From: an uncultured Verrucomicrobia subdivision 3 bacterium
GTDB taxonomy: Bacteria > Verrucomicrobiota > Verrucomicrobiia > Limisphaerales > DASXHY01
Length of the DNA stretch: 64,000 nt
Direction of reading: 5' to 3'
Assembly (NCBI GenBank): GCA_937890005.1
Contig: CALBZA010000059.1
Coordinates: forward strand, 1-64,000
The notes under the pieces: model-generated
The model's input: the letters and a program-made list of their open reading frames with translations, nothing else
The model's database searches: none
Told to the model about the DNA's origin: nothing
Shown here: piece by piece, positions 1 to 8,635 of the stretch
How the letters are laid out: each line of letters opens with the position of its first letter
How positions within the stretch are numbered: the first letter of the stretch is position 1
Program-made: the position numbers and the translations under genes

Positions 1-140
1 CAGGTGGCTGGTTTATTGTGCCCGTCGCTGGCTGGTTCGTAGTGCCCGCTGACATCTGAGCCCGTTTTGAAGGCTTACAAGCGTTTTTTGATCCCGTTTT
101 TCAGCTGTAAGGAATCGGTTTCTCATCCAGCGCCCAAAAC

Positions 141-248
141 GTAGCGCGGGCGTCCTCGCCTGCGAGTTCCCGGAGCGTCTCGCTCCATACTACAATGCGT
201 CATGCGGCGAGATGCAGCTCGAACTCGCAGCCGGGACGGCCGCGCTAC
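141..248. repeat. REP/MITE-like palindromic element
   Basis: Two 28-bp arms (141-168 and 221-248) are inverted copies with only a few mismatches; both outer ends read GTAGCGCGG. The 52-bp centre carries smaller self-complementary words (GGAGCGTCTCGCTCC, GAGATGCAGCTC). This is the shape of a mobile non-coding hairpin. No transposase that could move it lies in the window. The short reading frame through it is a by-product of the repeat. Confidence 0.7.
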
Positions 249-670
249 CGCAAAGGCTCAACCTCCGTCTCTCGTCGAAAAAGGATCATGGGTTGATACT
301 TTCCCAAGGAATCCGCTCATGGGAAGAACGCAAAGGTCGCTAAGGGGAATAATCCTTTCTCGTTTCCGATCCCGGGTCATTCGTTTCAGGTCTTCTCCCA
401 TCTGAGTTCATCATCCCGATTCCGTGCGAACCGGAACAGGAACGAACGATTGTGACAGCGATGCGTGACGTGAAAAACTTCGCCATCTCCCCTCAAACGA
501 TTTCCCCGAGGCATGGAGCGAAAGTTAAAGACCTGCCGAACGCGCTTAAAGCCGAAAAACACGCCCAAAAAACGGCTGTAAGCACAGATTTGAAGCCAAA
601 AATCTGTTCAGTTCGTTCGTCACGAACAACTTGTCCAGGCGACACAAACGCCTCATACAAAAGACCATGA
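249..670. other. intergenic stretch, no supported gene
   Basis: No reading frame here has a convincing start, codon pattern or recognisable product. A short nonamer-like run (ACGCAAAGG, TCGCTAAGG) lies near 328-345 and matches the words at 19739 and 36492. I see no RNA gene. Confidence 0.5.
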
Positions 671-1072
671 TCACCGACCGCCGCCGGGAACGGGCACTGG
701 CTGCGAACCCGGCATAGGAACCACTCCAAACTCTTGAAACTGCTGCGCGGGGCGGCGGTTCGGTGCATCTGCTGGATGTGCGTTTTCTTTGGTCAACACG
801 ATCTTCATCGTCTCTGAAACTTCTCCCGCAGTGAAGGTCTGGAATCCATCCTTCGAGACTCGAATGTAATCTGGTCGCTCGACGGGATACCGAGTCACGA
901 ACACACCTGCCGGGTCAGTGAACCCACCACCGCCCATATTCAGTGACGTGATTGTCACCTTGGCGTCTCGCACCGGAACTCCCTCGGGGTCTACCACTGT
1001 GATGCGGTAAGGACGGCTCAATACACAACCGCATAGCAGAATCAGCAGAACGGAATATTTGAATGCTTTCAT
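671..1072 (-). CDS. small lipoprotein with carboxypeptidase-regulatory-like fold
   Basis: A 133-residue protein. The ATG at 1072 is chosen because it places MKAFKYSVLLILLCGC at the N-terminus, a signal peptide ending in a lipobox-like LCGC; an upstream in-frame start would bury this. The mature part (RITVVDPEGVPVRDAKVTITS, then a GxFVTRYPV strand and YIRVSKDGFQT) matches the beta-sandwich of the carboxypeptidase regulatory-like family, common in cell-surface proteins. The tail is rich in Pro, Gly and Val. It is probably anchored to the envelope; substrate unknown. It stands alone between repeat-rich spacers. Confidence 0.7.
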   Translation of the reverse strand: MKAFKYSVLLILLCGCVLSRPYRITVVDPEGVPVRDAKVTITSLNMGGGGFTDPAGVFVTRYPVERPDYIRVSKDGFQTFTAGEVSETMKIVLTKENAHPADAPNRRPAQQFQEFGVVPMPGSQPVPVPGGGR

Positions 1073-1241
1073 CGCACAACGACAGAACTGAGCGAAGTGG
1101 CGGTAAGCGCCGCTCCGACTGCTCAACAACCGCGAAAGAACCAAGCGCATGAAACAGCATGCGCCCGCCACTTTCGCTCGAGTGATCTTGACACTCTCAG
1201 TTAAGCCCTCGTTGGTTTCTGGTATCATCGTTGGCGAAAGG

Positions 1242-1270
1242 GCGGAGAAGTGTTCGTAGCACTTCTCCGC
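1242..1270. repeat. perfect 11-bp hairpin
   Basis: GCGGAGAAGTG at 1242-1252 pairs exactly with CACTTCTCCGC at 1260-1270 around a 7-base loop. It lies upstream of the lipoprotein gene and has no T-run on either side, so it is not a standard intrinsic terminator. It could be a repeat remnant or a regulatory stem. Confidence 0.5.
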
Positions 1271-1314
1271 GGATCTGTCGTTTAACCGGTGCCTCTCAGC
1301 ACCTAACGTTTAAG

Positions 1315-1391
1315 CAGTGTATCCCGCAAGCCGCGGGCAGGCGGGGTTGAAAGGCACGGGAGGTGTGGACCGCGGATTGTGGGATACACTG
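1315..1391. repeat. inverted-repeat element, 22-bp arms
   Basis: The arms 1315-1336 and 1370-1391 are inverted copies (CAGTGTATCCC at the outer ends) with two mismatches and a 33-bp GC-rich centre. It resembles a short MITE or REP-type hairpin. It encodes no plausible protein. Confidence 0.65.
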
Positions 1392-2045
1392 TGGTTGAAC
1401 TGAACCGCTGAGCCCGCGACGTCCGAGCTACAGGGGAAAGTAATTCCACTCCGGACGACAGTACTCCCGCTTCAACAGGTGCGCTGTCTTTTGGATTCCG
1501 TCCTCGCATGGCCTGACTTTGCCGCGCTTCAGGAGGTGTCGCAATCGAAAACTGGTTTGATCCACTTCAATCTCCGCGGCACTTCCTCCACCTGGATCAA
1601 TGCCATTGCGCATCGCGGACGATCCAATCCGCGCCATCGTCTTTCGAATCGGGATAATTCGAACCAGCGCTGGAACAAAACGTTTCGATTTGAAAATCAA
1701 CGCTCGCGTTCTGTTCGCCAAAGCGGTTTTAAAAAAGCGTAGCCGCCGACGTGAGGAGGCGGACGTTTTCCGCACGATTCCCCACGATTCCGCCTCGTCA
1801 CCTCGGCGGCTACGAGATTTGTTGGGAAGCTGCAATGCCTCGACGATCGCAGCCTTTCCATTTTTCCCCTCGTGGCATGGCCTTAGCTAAAAGAACTCCG
1901 GGCCGGCCAGTGTCTGAACTCAGCTTCAACTTCATCCGGCAACAATCGGTCTGTCTGCGCGCAGGGATGAGCCCCTGGTGCGATGGGTCAGTTGCCCGGG
2001 ATTGTCGGGCAAGCGCGACAAAATCATTCAACGAGAAAGCAAGTC
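1392..2045. other. repeat-bearing spacer, no supported gene
   Basis: This stretch precedes the universal stress gene. Apart from the palindromic element at 1739-1819 I find nothing that looks like a gene. Overlapping frames on both strands run through the hairpin and read as arginine- and serine-rich low-complexity protein, which argues against coding. Confidence 0.5.
1739..1819. repeat. REP-like hairpin, GTAGCCGCCGACGT family
   Basis: A 25-bp arm starting GTAGCCGCCGACGTGAGGAG is repeated inverted at about 1793-1817 with two mismatches. The same words, degraded, appear at 16083-16133, and a cousin lies at 51682-51790. The family appears dispersed in the window and sits only between genes. 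Confidence 0.7.
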
Positions 2046-3059
2046 ATGAACATATCGCAGTCATCCGCGGACCATCTCGATCTGGCCCTGCTGCCGGGTC
2101 AACTGCCTGTTTCGGATCAGTCCGATCGGGCCGCGGTCACGACTGCGGCCGTTCCGGAACTGCCGGGACTCAGGCTGCGCACGATTCTGGTGCCATTCGA
2201 TTTCTCCGACGTCTCGGCGGCGCTGCTGCATCGCCTGGTCACGCTCGCGGAGAACTCGAATGCCACGGTTCACGTTCTGCACGTCGTCGAACCACCCGGC
2301 GGGCCGACCCCTTCCGGTGGAATACCGATCTATCCCGGAGCACGCGCCGCGGCGGCACGCATGCAGATCAAGCAATGGGTCGCGCAGACGTTCACGTCGC
2401 CGGTTTCCATCACCACCACCGTGCGCGTCGGGCGGGCGGCGGATGAAATCGTCGCGCAGGCAAACGCCCTCTGTGCCGATCTCGTCGTCATGAGCGCGCA
2501 TTCCGGCAGCGGCCGGAAGAATGTGCTGTTGCGCACGACAACGGAACGCGTGGTGCGCCTGTCGCCCTGCCCTGTTCTGGTCATTCCGCGCGGCCAGGTC
2601 GATCAGTTCCTCGGCGAACCCGACGTCTTTCCGCTGCGAAACTGGAAACGCATTTTGCTGCCCGTGGATTTGTCGAGCGATCTGGGAGATGCGCTGGCTT
2701 ATGCCGCCACCATTGCCCGGGCGAACGGTGCCCGGCTTCACATCCTGCATGGAACCGCCACCAGCAACGAGGCCGGTTCGGAAAGCACGGATGCGAAACT
2801 TGCGGCGTGGATTGAATCCGAGCTGCGCTGGCCGGTGGAATATCAGGCGACGGTCTGGAACAACGTGCCTCTGCTGAACTCAATTCTGCACGAGGTCAAA
2901 CATTCCAACATCGACGTAATCGTTCTTCCCGCCCGGGAGAACGCATGGTTCCGACGGCATCGGCTCTGGAGTGTGACTGACGGCATCCTGCGTCATGCGC
3001 CCTGCCCTGTGCTGAGCGTCAACAAACGCGCCGGTGGAATTGTGGCAGGACGCGAATAA
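2046..3059 (+). CDS. tandem-domain universal stress protein (UspA family)
   Basis: 337 residues from the ATG at 2046, preceded by a purine-rich GAGAAAG. Two Usp domains follow one another. Domain 1 opens with LRTILVPFDFSD and closes with VVMSAHSGSG...SPCPVLVIP; domain 2 opens with WKRILLPVDLSSD and closes with ...APCPVLSVN. The GxxGx9G(S/T) nucleotide loop is incomplete in both copies, so ATP binding is uncertain. Tandem Usp proteins are cytoplasmic stress effectors. The next gene, 24 bp downstream, encodes a Kef-type antiporter, so co-transcription and a role in ion or energy stress are reasonable inferences. Confidence 0.9.
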   Translation: MNISQSSADHLDLALLPGQLPVSDQSDRAAVTTAAVPELPGLRLRTILVPFDFSDVSAALLHRLVTLAENSNATVHVLHVVEPPGGPTPSGGIPIYPGARAAAARMQIKQWVAQTFTSPVSITTTVRVGRAADEIVAQANALCADLVVMSAHSGSGRKNVLLRTTTERVVRLSPCPVLVIPRGQVDQFLGEPDVFPLRNWKRILLPVDLSSDLGDALAYAATIARANGARLHILHGTATSNEAGSESTDAKLAAWIESELRWPVEYQATVWNNVPLLNSILHEVKHSNIDVIVLPARENAWFRRHRLWSVTDGILRHAPCPVLSVNKRAGGIVAGRE

Positions 3060-3083
3060 ATTTTCACAAACGAACAACGAACC

Positions 3084-5378
3084 ATGTCAGGCATCGATTT
3101 CATCCAGGATCTTGGTCTGGTGATGCTGCTCGCCGCGGCGACGGCCTGGCTTTGCCAGCGCGCCGGGCTGCCGGTCGTGATCGGCTACATCACGACCGGC
3201 ATTCTGATCGGGCCGCACACGCATTCGTTTGCGCTGATTTCGAATCCGGAACGGATTCAATCGCTGGCGCAGATCGGACTCGTGTTCCTGATCTTCAGCA
3301 TCGGCCAGGGCATCAGGCTTCAGCGTTTGCGCAAAGTGGGTCTGCCGCTGGTGATCGCCACGCTGATGATCGCGGCGCTCGTTCTCGTGGGCTGCCGCGT
3401 GTTGGGAACCGCCATGGGCTGGCCCGCAACGCATGGTCTCGTGCTGGCGGGAATGCTGATGGTTTCAAGCACCGCCGTGCTGGGGAAAAGTCTGCGCGAA
3501 GCCAATGCCACACACACCCGGTTCGGACAGACCGCGCTGACCGTGACGGCGCTCGATGACATGGTCGCCGTGATCACGCTCACGGCATTGACCTCGTTGA
3601 TCCAGCTCGGACAGGCGGATTCTCTTGCGGTGTTTGGAACCGCGGTTCGGCTGATGGCAATCATCGTGACGATGGTGGTCGGAACGCTGCTGCTGGTGCC
3701 GTCGCTGTTGAACCGGTTGAGCCGCGCGGTCAGTCCGGAGGTGCGCTCGCTGGTCGTCGTCGCGTTGCTGCTGTTGATGGCGTTGATGTCCGCAAAGGCC
3801 GGTTTCTCGGCGGCGCTCGGCGCGTTTCTGCTCGGCGCAATTGTGTCCACGACCGGACGCAACGAACAGATGGATCGCGTGCTGGGCGGTTTGTGCGAAG
3901 TGTTCGCGCCGGTGTTCTTTGTGGCGGTCGGAATGTTGTTCAACTTCCGGCTCGTGACGCACGCCTGGCCGATGGTGCTCGGAGTTTTTGCAATCGCGAT
4001 CGTGTGGCGGACGATCGCCGCATCCTTTGCCCTGCTGGTGGTGGGACATCCGATGCGCGATGCGGCCCGGGCGGCAGTGTGCCTGACGCCGATCGGTGAA
4101 TTCTCGCTCATCATCGCGCTGACCGGCGTCCAGGGCGGAATTGTTCCGGAATCATTCTATGCCATCGGAATCGGCGTATGCCTGCTGACCTCAATGACGA
4201 CACCGTTGCTGATCCGGAGATCGAGTGCGTTTGCCGACTGGGCGGAACGCAGTCAGCCGCGTTTCCTGGCGCAATGGCTTCTGTTTTACAACGAAGGCAT
4301 CGAGCGTCTGAAACGCCGTCAGGGCGCGAACGTCCTGTGGAAACTCACAGCGCCCCGACTCATTCAGGTGGCGTGGCTGATTCTCTTCTGTTCCGGTCTG
4401 ATGCTGTTTGCCCGTCCGTTGTTCGGGCTGACGGAGAAATGGCTGGGCGCGGACTGGCCGGTGAAGGGCGGGCTCGCGTTCGTGTTCTGGTTCGCATTCG
4501 GGCTGGTGCTATTGGCGCCGTTGATCGCGTTGTGGCGGAACGTCGAGGCGATGACAATGATCTGTGCGGAGTACGCAACTCACAGCCGGTCGAAACGGAA
4601 AATGTTGCAGCCGCTGTTTGAAAAACTGCTCAAGGGCGCCGCGGCGCTCTGCATGGGATTGTGGTTGGTGGCACTGGTTCCCTTCAGCGCCTTTCCGCGC
4701 TGGAGCCTGGTGGCGCTGGCAGTGGTATTCCTCGCGCTGACGCCAATTTTCTGGCGGAGGTTGATCCGGCTGCACAGCCGTTTCGAACTGGAATTGCGAA
4801 GTCATCTGGCCGATTCGCCGTTTTCGGACGGGCGTCCGACTTTGAACGGATTGTCCGAACGCAACGGTCGATGGGAACTGAACCTGGCAGAATGCGTCAT
4901 TCGCGAACACTCGCGCGCCGTGGCGCAGCCGATCTCACGACTGCCGCTGCGTCCGATGTTCTCGACGACCATCGTGCGGATTGAGCGGCAGGGCGTGATG
5001 ATTTCCAATCCGGCGCCGAACACCGTGTTGTTTCCCAACGACAAGGTTCTGCTGTTGGGAACTGATGAAAACCTGCGCCGCGCCGAACAATGGCTTCACT
5101 CCGAAGTCGCGCCGTCCGCGGATAAAAGCGAAACGCCGGAACTGGCGGACGTGAAGCTGGAACAGCTGAGCGTGCCCGCAACATCGCGGCACGTCGGCAG
5201 GCCGCTGCGTGAACTCGCACTGAACTCACTGTTCGGCATTCAGGTTGTTGGAATCGAACGCGGCGCGGTTCCCATCATCGGCCCCGGATCCTCCGAGTCT
5301 TTGCAACCCGGCGACCGGCTCCTCGTGCTCGGTGCTCCCGAGCAAGTCACTGAACTCGCGTTCTGGCTCTCCGCGTAA
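3084..5378 (+). CDS. CPA2-family (Kef-type) cation/proton antiporter with two RCK-C domains
   Basis: 764 residues. The first ~390 form the CPA2 exchanger fold: about 12 membrane segments, with the early LCQRAGLPVVIGYITTGILIGP signature and the TALDDMVAV acidic motif. About four further hydrophobic segments follow (roughly 420-560). The C-terminus holds two TrkA-C/RCK-C ligand-binding domains (about 615-685 and 700-764). No Rossmann TrkA-N domain lies between, unlike classic KefB/KefC. It probably exchanges K+ or Na+ for H+ across the inner membrane, gated by a small ligand. It follows the Usp gene closely. Confidence 0.9.
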   Translation: MSGIDFIQDLGLVMLLAAATAWLCQRAGLPVVIGYITTGILIGPHTHSFALISNPERIQSLAQIGLVFLIFSIGQGIRLQRLRKVGLPLVIATLMIAALVLVGCRVLGTAMGWPATHGLVLAGMLMVSSTAVLGKSLREANATHTRFGQTALTVTALDDMVAVITLTALTSLIQLGQADSLAVFGTAVRLMAIIVTMVVGTLLLVPSLLNRLSRAVSPEVRSLVVVALLLLMALMSAKAGFSAALGAFLLGAIVSTTGRNEQMDRVLGGLCEVFAPVFFVAVGMLFNFRLVTHAWPMVLGVFAIAIVWRTIAASFALLVVGHPMRDAARAAVCLTPIGEFSLIIALTGVQGGIVPESFYAIGIGVCLLTSMTTPLLIRRSSAFADWAERSQPRFLAQWLLFYNEGIERLKRRQGANVLWKLTAPRLIQVAWLILFCSGLMLFARPLFGLTEKWLGADWPVKGGLAFVFWFAFGLVLLAPLIALWRNVEAMTMICAEYATHSRSKRKMLQPLFEKLLKGAAALCMGLWLVALVPFSAFPRWSLVALAVVFLALTPIFWRRLIRLHSRFELELRSHLADSPFSDGRPTLNGLSERNGRWELNLAECVIREHSRAVAQPISRLPLRPMFSTTIVRIERQGVMISNPAPNTVLFPNDKVLLLGTDENLRRAEQWLHSEVAPSADKSETPELADVKLEQLSVPATSRHVGRPLRELALNSLFGIQVVGIERGAVPIIGPGSSESLQPGDRLLVLGAPEQVTELAFWLSA

Positions 5379-5421
5379 TCCGCGGCGACCGGAACGCTCA
5401 AACCAAGAAAGAAAGCATCAC

Positions 5422-5838
5422 ATGAAAACCATCACGAAGAATCGTGTCATTTATATCACCGAGGCCGACATGCGCCGGCTCGAACCGCTGATCGAGGCAA
5501 TGAAGAATTCGCGCGACGATCTTCGCGCCCTTCAGGCTGAACTGGCAACCGCTCGCGTTGTGGCGCCGAAGGAGGTGCCGCCGGATGTCATCACGATGAA
5601 CTCCAGGGCCCGATTGCGTGATCTGGAAACGGACGAGGAACTGATCTACACGCTCGTGTTTCCAGATCAGGCGAACATTGAGGAACAAAAGATCTCGGTT
5701 GTCGCACCGGTGGGGACCGCGATGTTGGGACATCGCGTGGGCGATCAGTTTGAATGGAATGTTCCCGGAGGATCGGTGCGATTGCGCGTTGAGGAAGTGC
5801 TGTATCAGCCGGAAGCGGCGGGGCATTTTCATCTTTGA
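5422..5838 (+). CDS. Rnk-like transcription factor of the GreA/GreB family
   Basis: 138 residues; the ATG at 5422 follows AAGAAAGAAAG, an acceptable ribosome site. A short N-terminal helical part (about 1-50) is followed by a GreA/GreB C-terminal FKBP-like domain (VVAPVGTAMLGHRVGDQFEW...). This is the layout of Rnk, which binds RNA polymerase but has a shorter coiled coil than GreA and so does not stimulate cleavage. It lies 43 bp after the antiporter gene and is followed by a strong terminator, so it probably ends the stress operon. Confidence 0.85.
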   Translation: MKTITKNRVIYITEADMRRLEPLIEAMKNSRDDLRALQAELATARVVAPKEVPPDVITMNSRARLRDLETDEELIYTLVFPDQANIEEQKISVVAPVGTAMLGHRVGDQFEWNVPGGSVRLRVEEVLYQPEAAGHFHL

Positions 5839-5864
5839 TAGCCGATAGCCAATAGCCTATAGCC
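5837..5864. repeat. heptamer array NATAGCC x4
   Basis: Four consecutive 7-bp units: GATAGCC, GATAGCC, AATAGCC, TATAGCC, beginning in the stop codon of the Rnk-like gene. A partial counterpart (CTATTGCCAATAGCG) follows at about 5883. One of several arrays with this period in the window. Confidence 0.8.
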
Positions 5865-5914
5865 GACAATCGACGTTTAGAGCTATTGCCAATAGCGAAT
5901 CGTCGAAAGTTCGA

Positions 5915-5957
5915 GCCAACAGCCGATGGTATTCACGCCATCGGCTGTTGGTTTTTG
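5915..5957 (+). terminator. intrinsic terminator after the Rnk-like gene
   Basis: CCAACAGCCGATGG pairs perfectly with CCATCGGCTGTTGG across an 8-base loop and is followed at once by TTTTTGTATTT. A 14-bp stem plus T-run is a textbook Rho-independent terminator for the plus strand. It separates the usp-antiporter-rnk genes from the DUF883 gene. Confidence 0.9.
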
Positions 5958-6069
5958 TATTTGCCCATTTTACCTGCGTCGAACTCCTCCGATTCCTTCG
6001 GATTTTTTCAATCCAACTTCAAACAACACCCCATTGTCCCGGCGCGCGCGCGCTGGAATTCTTGCTTCC

Positions 6070-6339
6070 ATGCGACATAAAACTGGAAATGGAAACAGCG
6101 CGAACATGGAGAAGTTTCTCGATGACATCAAAACCGTCGTCCATGACGGTGAGGAGCTTTTGAAAGCCAGCGCGAGGGAAATCAAAGGCAAGGCGGTCGC
6201 CGGTGCGCGATCGACCGATCAGCTCGTCCGAAGCCATCCGTATCAAACCATCGGAATCATGCTCGGGCTCGGACTGATCGTTGGACTCGCGGCAACAGCA
6301 CTGCTTTCCGGCGAGGAATCAGAAGACGAAAGCGCCTGA
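6070..6339 (+). CDS. DUF883 (ElaB/YqjD-like) membrane-anchored protein
   Basis: 89 residues from the ATG at 6070; an internal ATG at 6106 (MEKFLDD) is an equally possible start. The sequence is an amphipathic helix (DIKTVVHDGEELLKASA), a basic stretch ending in the family's VRSHPYQTIGI motif, then a single C-terminal membrane span (MLGLGLIVGLAATALL). Relatives tether ribosomes to the inner membrane in stationary phase. Its placement directly after the stress genes fits that role. Confidence 0.85.
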   Translation: MRHKTGNGNSANMEKFLDDIKTVVHDGEELLKASAREIKGKAVAGARSTDQLVRSHPYQTIGIMLGLGLIVGLAATALLSGEESEDESA

Positions 6340-6476
6340 ACAATAAAACCTTCAGGACGCCGGCCCCGTTTCGCCTGACTGTACAACCATCCGGCGATGC
6401 CCTGTTCGGTGACTGCAAGACTGATCGTTTCTCCGTTTGCCAATGAGTGCGGCGAGATGGATGTTCACCGTGGCGT

Positions 6477-8372
6477 ATGATCGTTTACGGTGATCCTGAG
6501 GTAACTGATCGCGCATCCTGTTTCATCCGCGCTCTCCATTTGCGGCTGAAGCGTCTGCGGGCGGAGGATCTCACCGAACTTCGCACTTTCACGATCCTCG
6601 CAGGCGCCCTCGAACAAGGCCTCGCAGATGCGCCGAACGACGCAGTGCCGATTGAGACGCTGCTGGCATCACGTCAGCTCACCGATGCCGCTGCCCGTGC
6701 CTTTGTCCGAACGTGGTTCAAGTGCGGTTCTCCACGACGGTTGACTCCTGACTCCGATCCGACTCAAACCACAAAACGACTGGAGGAACTGATCGGCTGG
6801 CTTCGAGTTCCCGAAGATCTTCAGTTCCGCATCCAGACACCGGAAGGATTTCAATTCCACGCACTTTTCCCGGAGCATTACTGCGTTACAGCCGCCGCGT
6901 GGGCCGAACAACATCTGGACAAAGGACAAGTCCTCATCATCGGGCTTCGCAGCATTGGCACAACTTTGTCGGCACTCGTTTGCCAAACGTTGAAACGGCT
7001 TGGAGGCGATGCGGTGCGAATCACGGTTCGCCCGTCGGGACATCCATTCGAACGCACGGTGGTCCTGCCGGAGTTTGCAAACCCAAACATCGTACACGCA
7101 CTGATTGTGGATGAAGGACCGGGAATATCCGGAAGTTCCATGGCTGCGGTCGCCAGGGCCCTTGAGCAGCACGGCGTGCGTTCCATCTTCTTTTTCCCAG
7201 GCCATTCGAATGAACCCGGTTCGGAAGCGAGCGATCCGACTCGCGCGGTCTGGAACCGGATCCCGCGATTGACCGTTCCATTGAGCGAGCTGAGATGGAA
7301 CGGTCGCACGCTCGACGCGGAATTACTCGACCAGTCGCGTGGGCTATTCAATCCGCACAATGGAAACGATCACCTCACCCCCGCCACCGCGTTCATTCAT
7401 CATCATGCTCTAAATGCTCTGCTGACACCGCAGCCCAACGACGAACACGTTCACTCGCTGCCTGACGTCCATGATTGCAGCGGCGGATTGTGGCGTCAGT
7501 TTGCGTTCCTCTCCGAATCCTACTGGCCACCGGTGGCCGCGTCGTTCGAACGAATGAAGTTCCGTTGCCGCGATGCGAACGGAAATCTGGTGCTGTGGAA
7601 GTTCGCAGGATTTGCGGAATCGCCATTTGTGCGCTCCGGTTCAGACACAATCTGGAAACGCATGAACCGCCTTGCTGACCAGGGCTTCACAGTCAGGCCC
7701 TTGCAGCTCGTGCATGGATTCATCGCCATGCCGTGGGTGGAAGGACTGCGGCTGACCATGGCGGATGCCATCGATCCCCATGTGCAGGAACGCATCGGAC
7801 AGTATCTCGTCGCCGCTTCGGAACCGCCGCTTTCGGCCGTCGAACATTCGCTGGCGGTGACACGACTGAGCGATCTGATCTTCTGGAATACGAAGGAGGC
7901 GCTTGGAGAAGCGGCTGCCATTGAGACGCAGCGTTGGATTCCAGCCGCTCACGCTGTCTTCGGAATTCCATCTGCGGGAGACGGGCACCTGGCGCCGCAT
8001 GAATGGATTTTCGCAGCGGAAAGCGAACAACTTCTGAAGCTCGATTGCGAAGGGCATTTCGGAGATCACACCGCCGTCGGACCGCAACCGATCCTGTGGG
8101 ATGTTGCGGGCGCTCTGATCGAATGGGGACTTGATCGACAGAACGCCGCACCGTTTTTTCATGCACTGGAACACGCTCGAATCGATGTTTCTTCGGAGGC
8201 ACTTCAATTCTACCTGCTTGGTTACGCGGCATTCCGAATGGGGCTGATGTCAATCGCGCTTTCTCAGGAATCCGATCCAAACGAGCACAGCCGACTGCAA
8301 ATCGGTTTCTATTTTTATCAGAACAAACTGACGCAACTGCTCAAGACCGACGCAACGTCTGTGGTCGCGTGA
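6477..8372 (+). CDS. phosphoribosyltransferase domain fused to a kinase-fold domain
   Basis: 631 residues from the ATG at 6477; a GTG at 6447 would add ten. Residues about 140-260 are a type I phosphoribosyltransferase core: a beta strand ending in GLRSIGTTLSALV, then a PRPP-loop-like VDEGPGISGSSM. Residues about 370-600 resemble an aminoglycoside-phosphotransferase/kinase fold: a VAIK-like lysine (LVLWKFAGFAE), a hinge (GFIAMPWVEG), and a late LDCEGHFGDH...WDVAGALIEW block. The HGD catalytic loop reads HEW, so catalysis is doubtful. I do not know a named function. The gene stands alone, with a terminator about 220 bp downstream. Confidence 0.8.
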   Translation: MIVYGDPEVTDRASCFIRALHLRLKRLRAEDLTELRTFTILAGALEQGLADAPNDAVPIETLLASRQLTDAAARAFVRTWFKCGSPRRLTPDSDPTQTTKRLEELIGWLRVPEDLQFRIQTPEGFQFHALFPEHYCVTAAAWAEQHLDKGQVLIIGLRSIGTTLSALVCQTLKRLGGDAVRITVRPSGHPFERTVVLPEFANPNIVHALIVDEGPGISGSSMAAVARALEQHGVRSIFFFPGHSNEPGSEASDPTRAVWNRIPRLTVPLSELRWNGRTLDAELLDQSRGLFNPHNGNDHLTPATAFIHHHALNALLTPQPNDEHVHSLPDVHDCSGGLWRQFAFLSESYWPPVAASFERMKFRCRDANGNLVLWKFAGFAESPFVRSGSDTIWKRMNRLADQGFTVRPLQLVHGFIAMPWVEGLRLTMADAIDPHVQERIGQYLVAASEPPLSAVEHSLAVTRLSDLIFWNTKEALGEAAAIETQRWIPAAHAVFGIPSAGDGHLAPHEWIFAAESEQLLKLDCEGHFGDHTAVGPQPILWDVAGALIEWGLDRQNAAPFFHALEHARIDVSSEALQFYLLGYAAFRMGLMSIALSQESDPNEHSRLQIGFYFYQNKLTQLLKTDATSVVA

Positions 8373-8408
8373 TGTTCAGGCTTGTCCGTTGGCGATGCGG
8401 AATGGGCG

Positions 8409-8452
8409 AAAAAGGGGAAAAGGGGAAAGGGAGAAATGGGGAAAGGGGATGG
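8409..8452. repeat. purine-only AAAAGGGG repeat
   Basis: An almost purely purine run with period about 8 (AAAAGGGG, AAAAGGGG, AAAGGGAG...). Closely related words occur inside dnaE2 at 40602-40682. No gene is seen between 8373 and 8635. Confidence 0.7.
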
Positions 8453-8591
8453 GCATCAGGAGAAATTCGGTGAACTGATTCAAAGATCCTATTTTCCATT
8501 GTCCGACAGTTGACAGAAGGGCGCTGACCTGCGAAAGGTCTAGCTCCTTAGGCTTCCGTTCAGCTCTGCTGAATATCTCGCGAAGCCACGC

Positions 8592-8620
8592 AGGGGGCCT
8601 GGAGGCCCCCTTCCTTTTTT
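8592..8620 (+). terminator. intrinsic terminator, plus strand
   Basis: AGGGGGCC and GGCCCCCT form a GC-only stem with a 4-base loop, followed by TCCTTTTTT. It faces the end of moaA and terminates rightward transcription, presumably from the phosphoribosyltransferase/kinase gene. Confidence 0.8.
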
Positions 8621-8635
8621 CCAATGCTTGATAGC

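Noticed and set aside
1428..1835. Possible gene on the minus strand reading through the hairpin repeat
   Set aside because: Most of the frame is the palindromic element and the product is a low-complexity Arg/Ser-rich string; no start signal or family.
5837..5900. CRISPR-like repeats
   Set aside because: Units are 7 bp without spacers; no array of 25-40 bp repeats and no cas genes.
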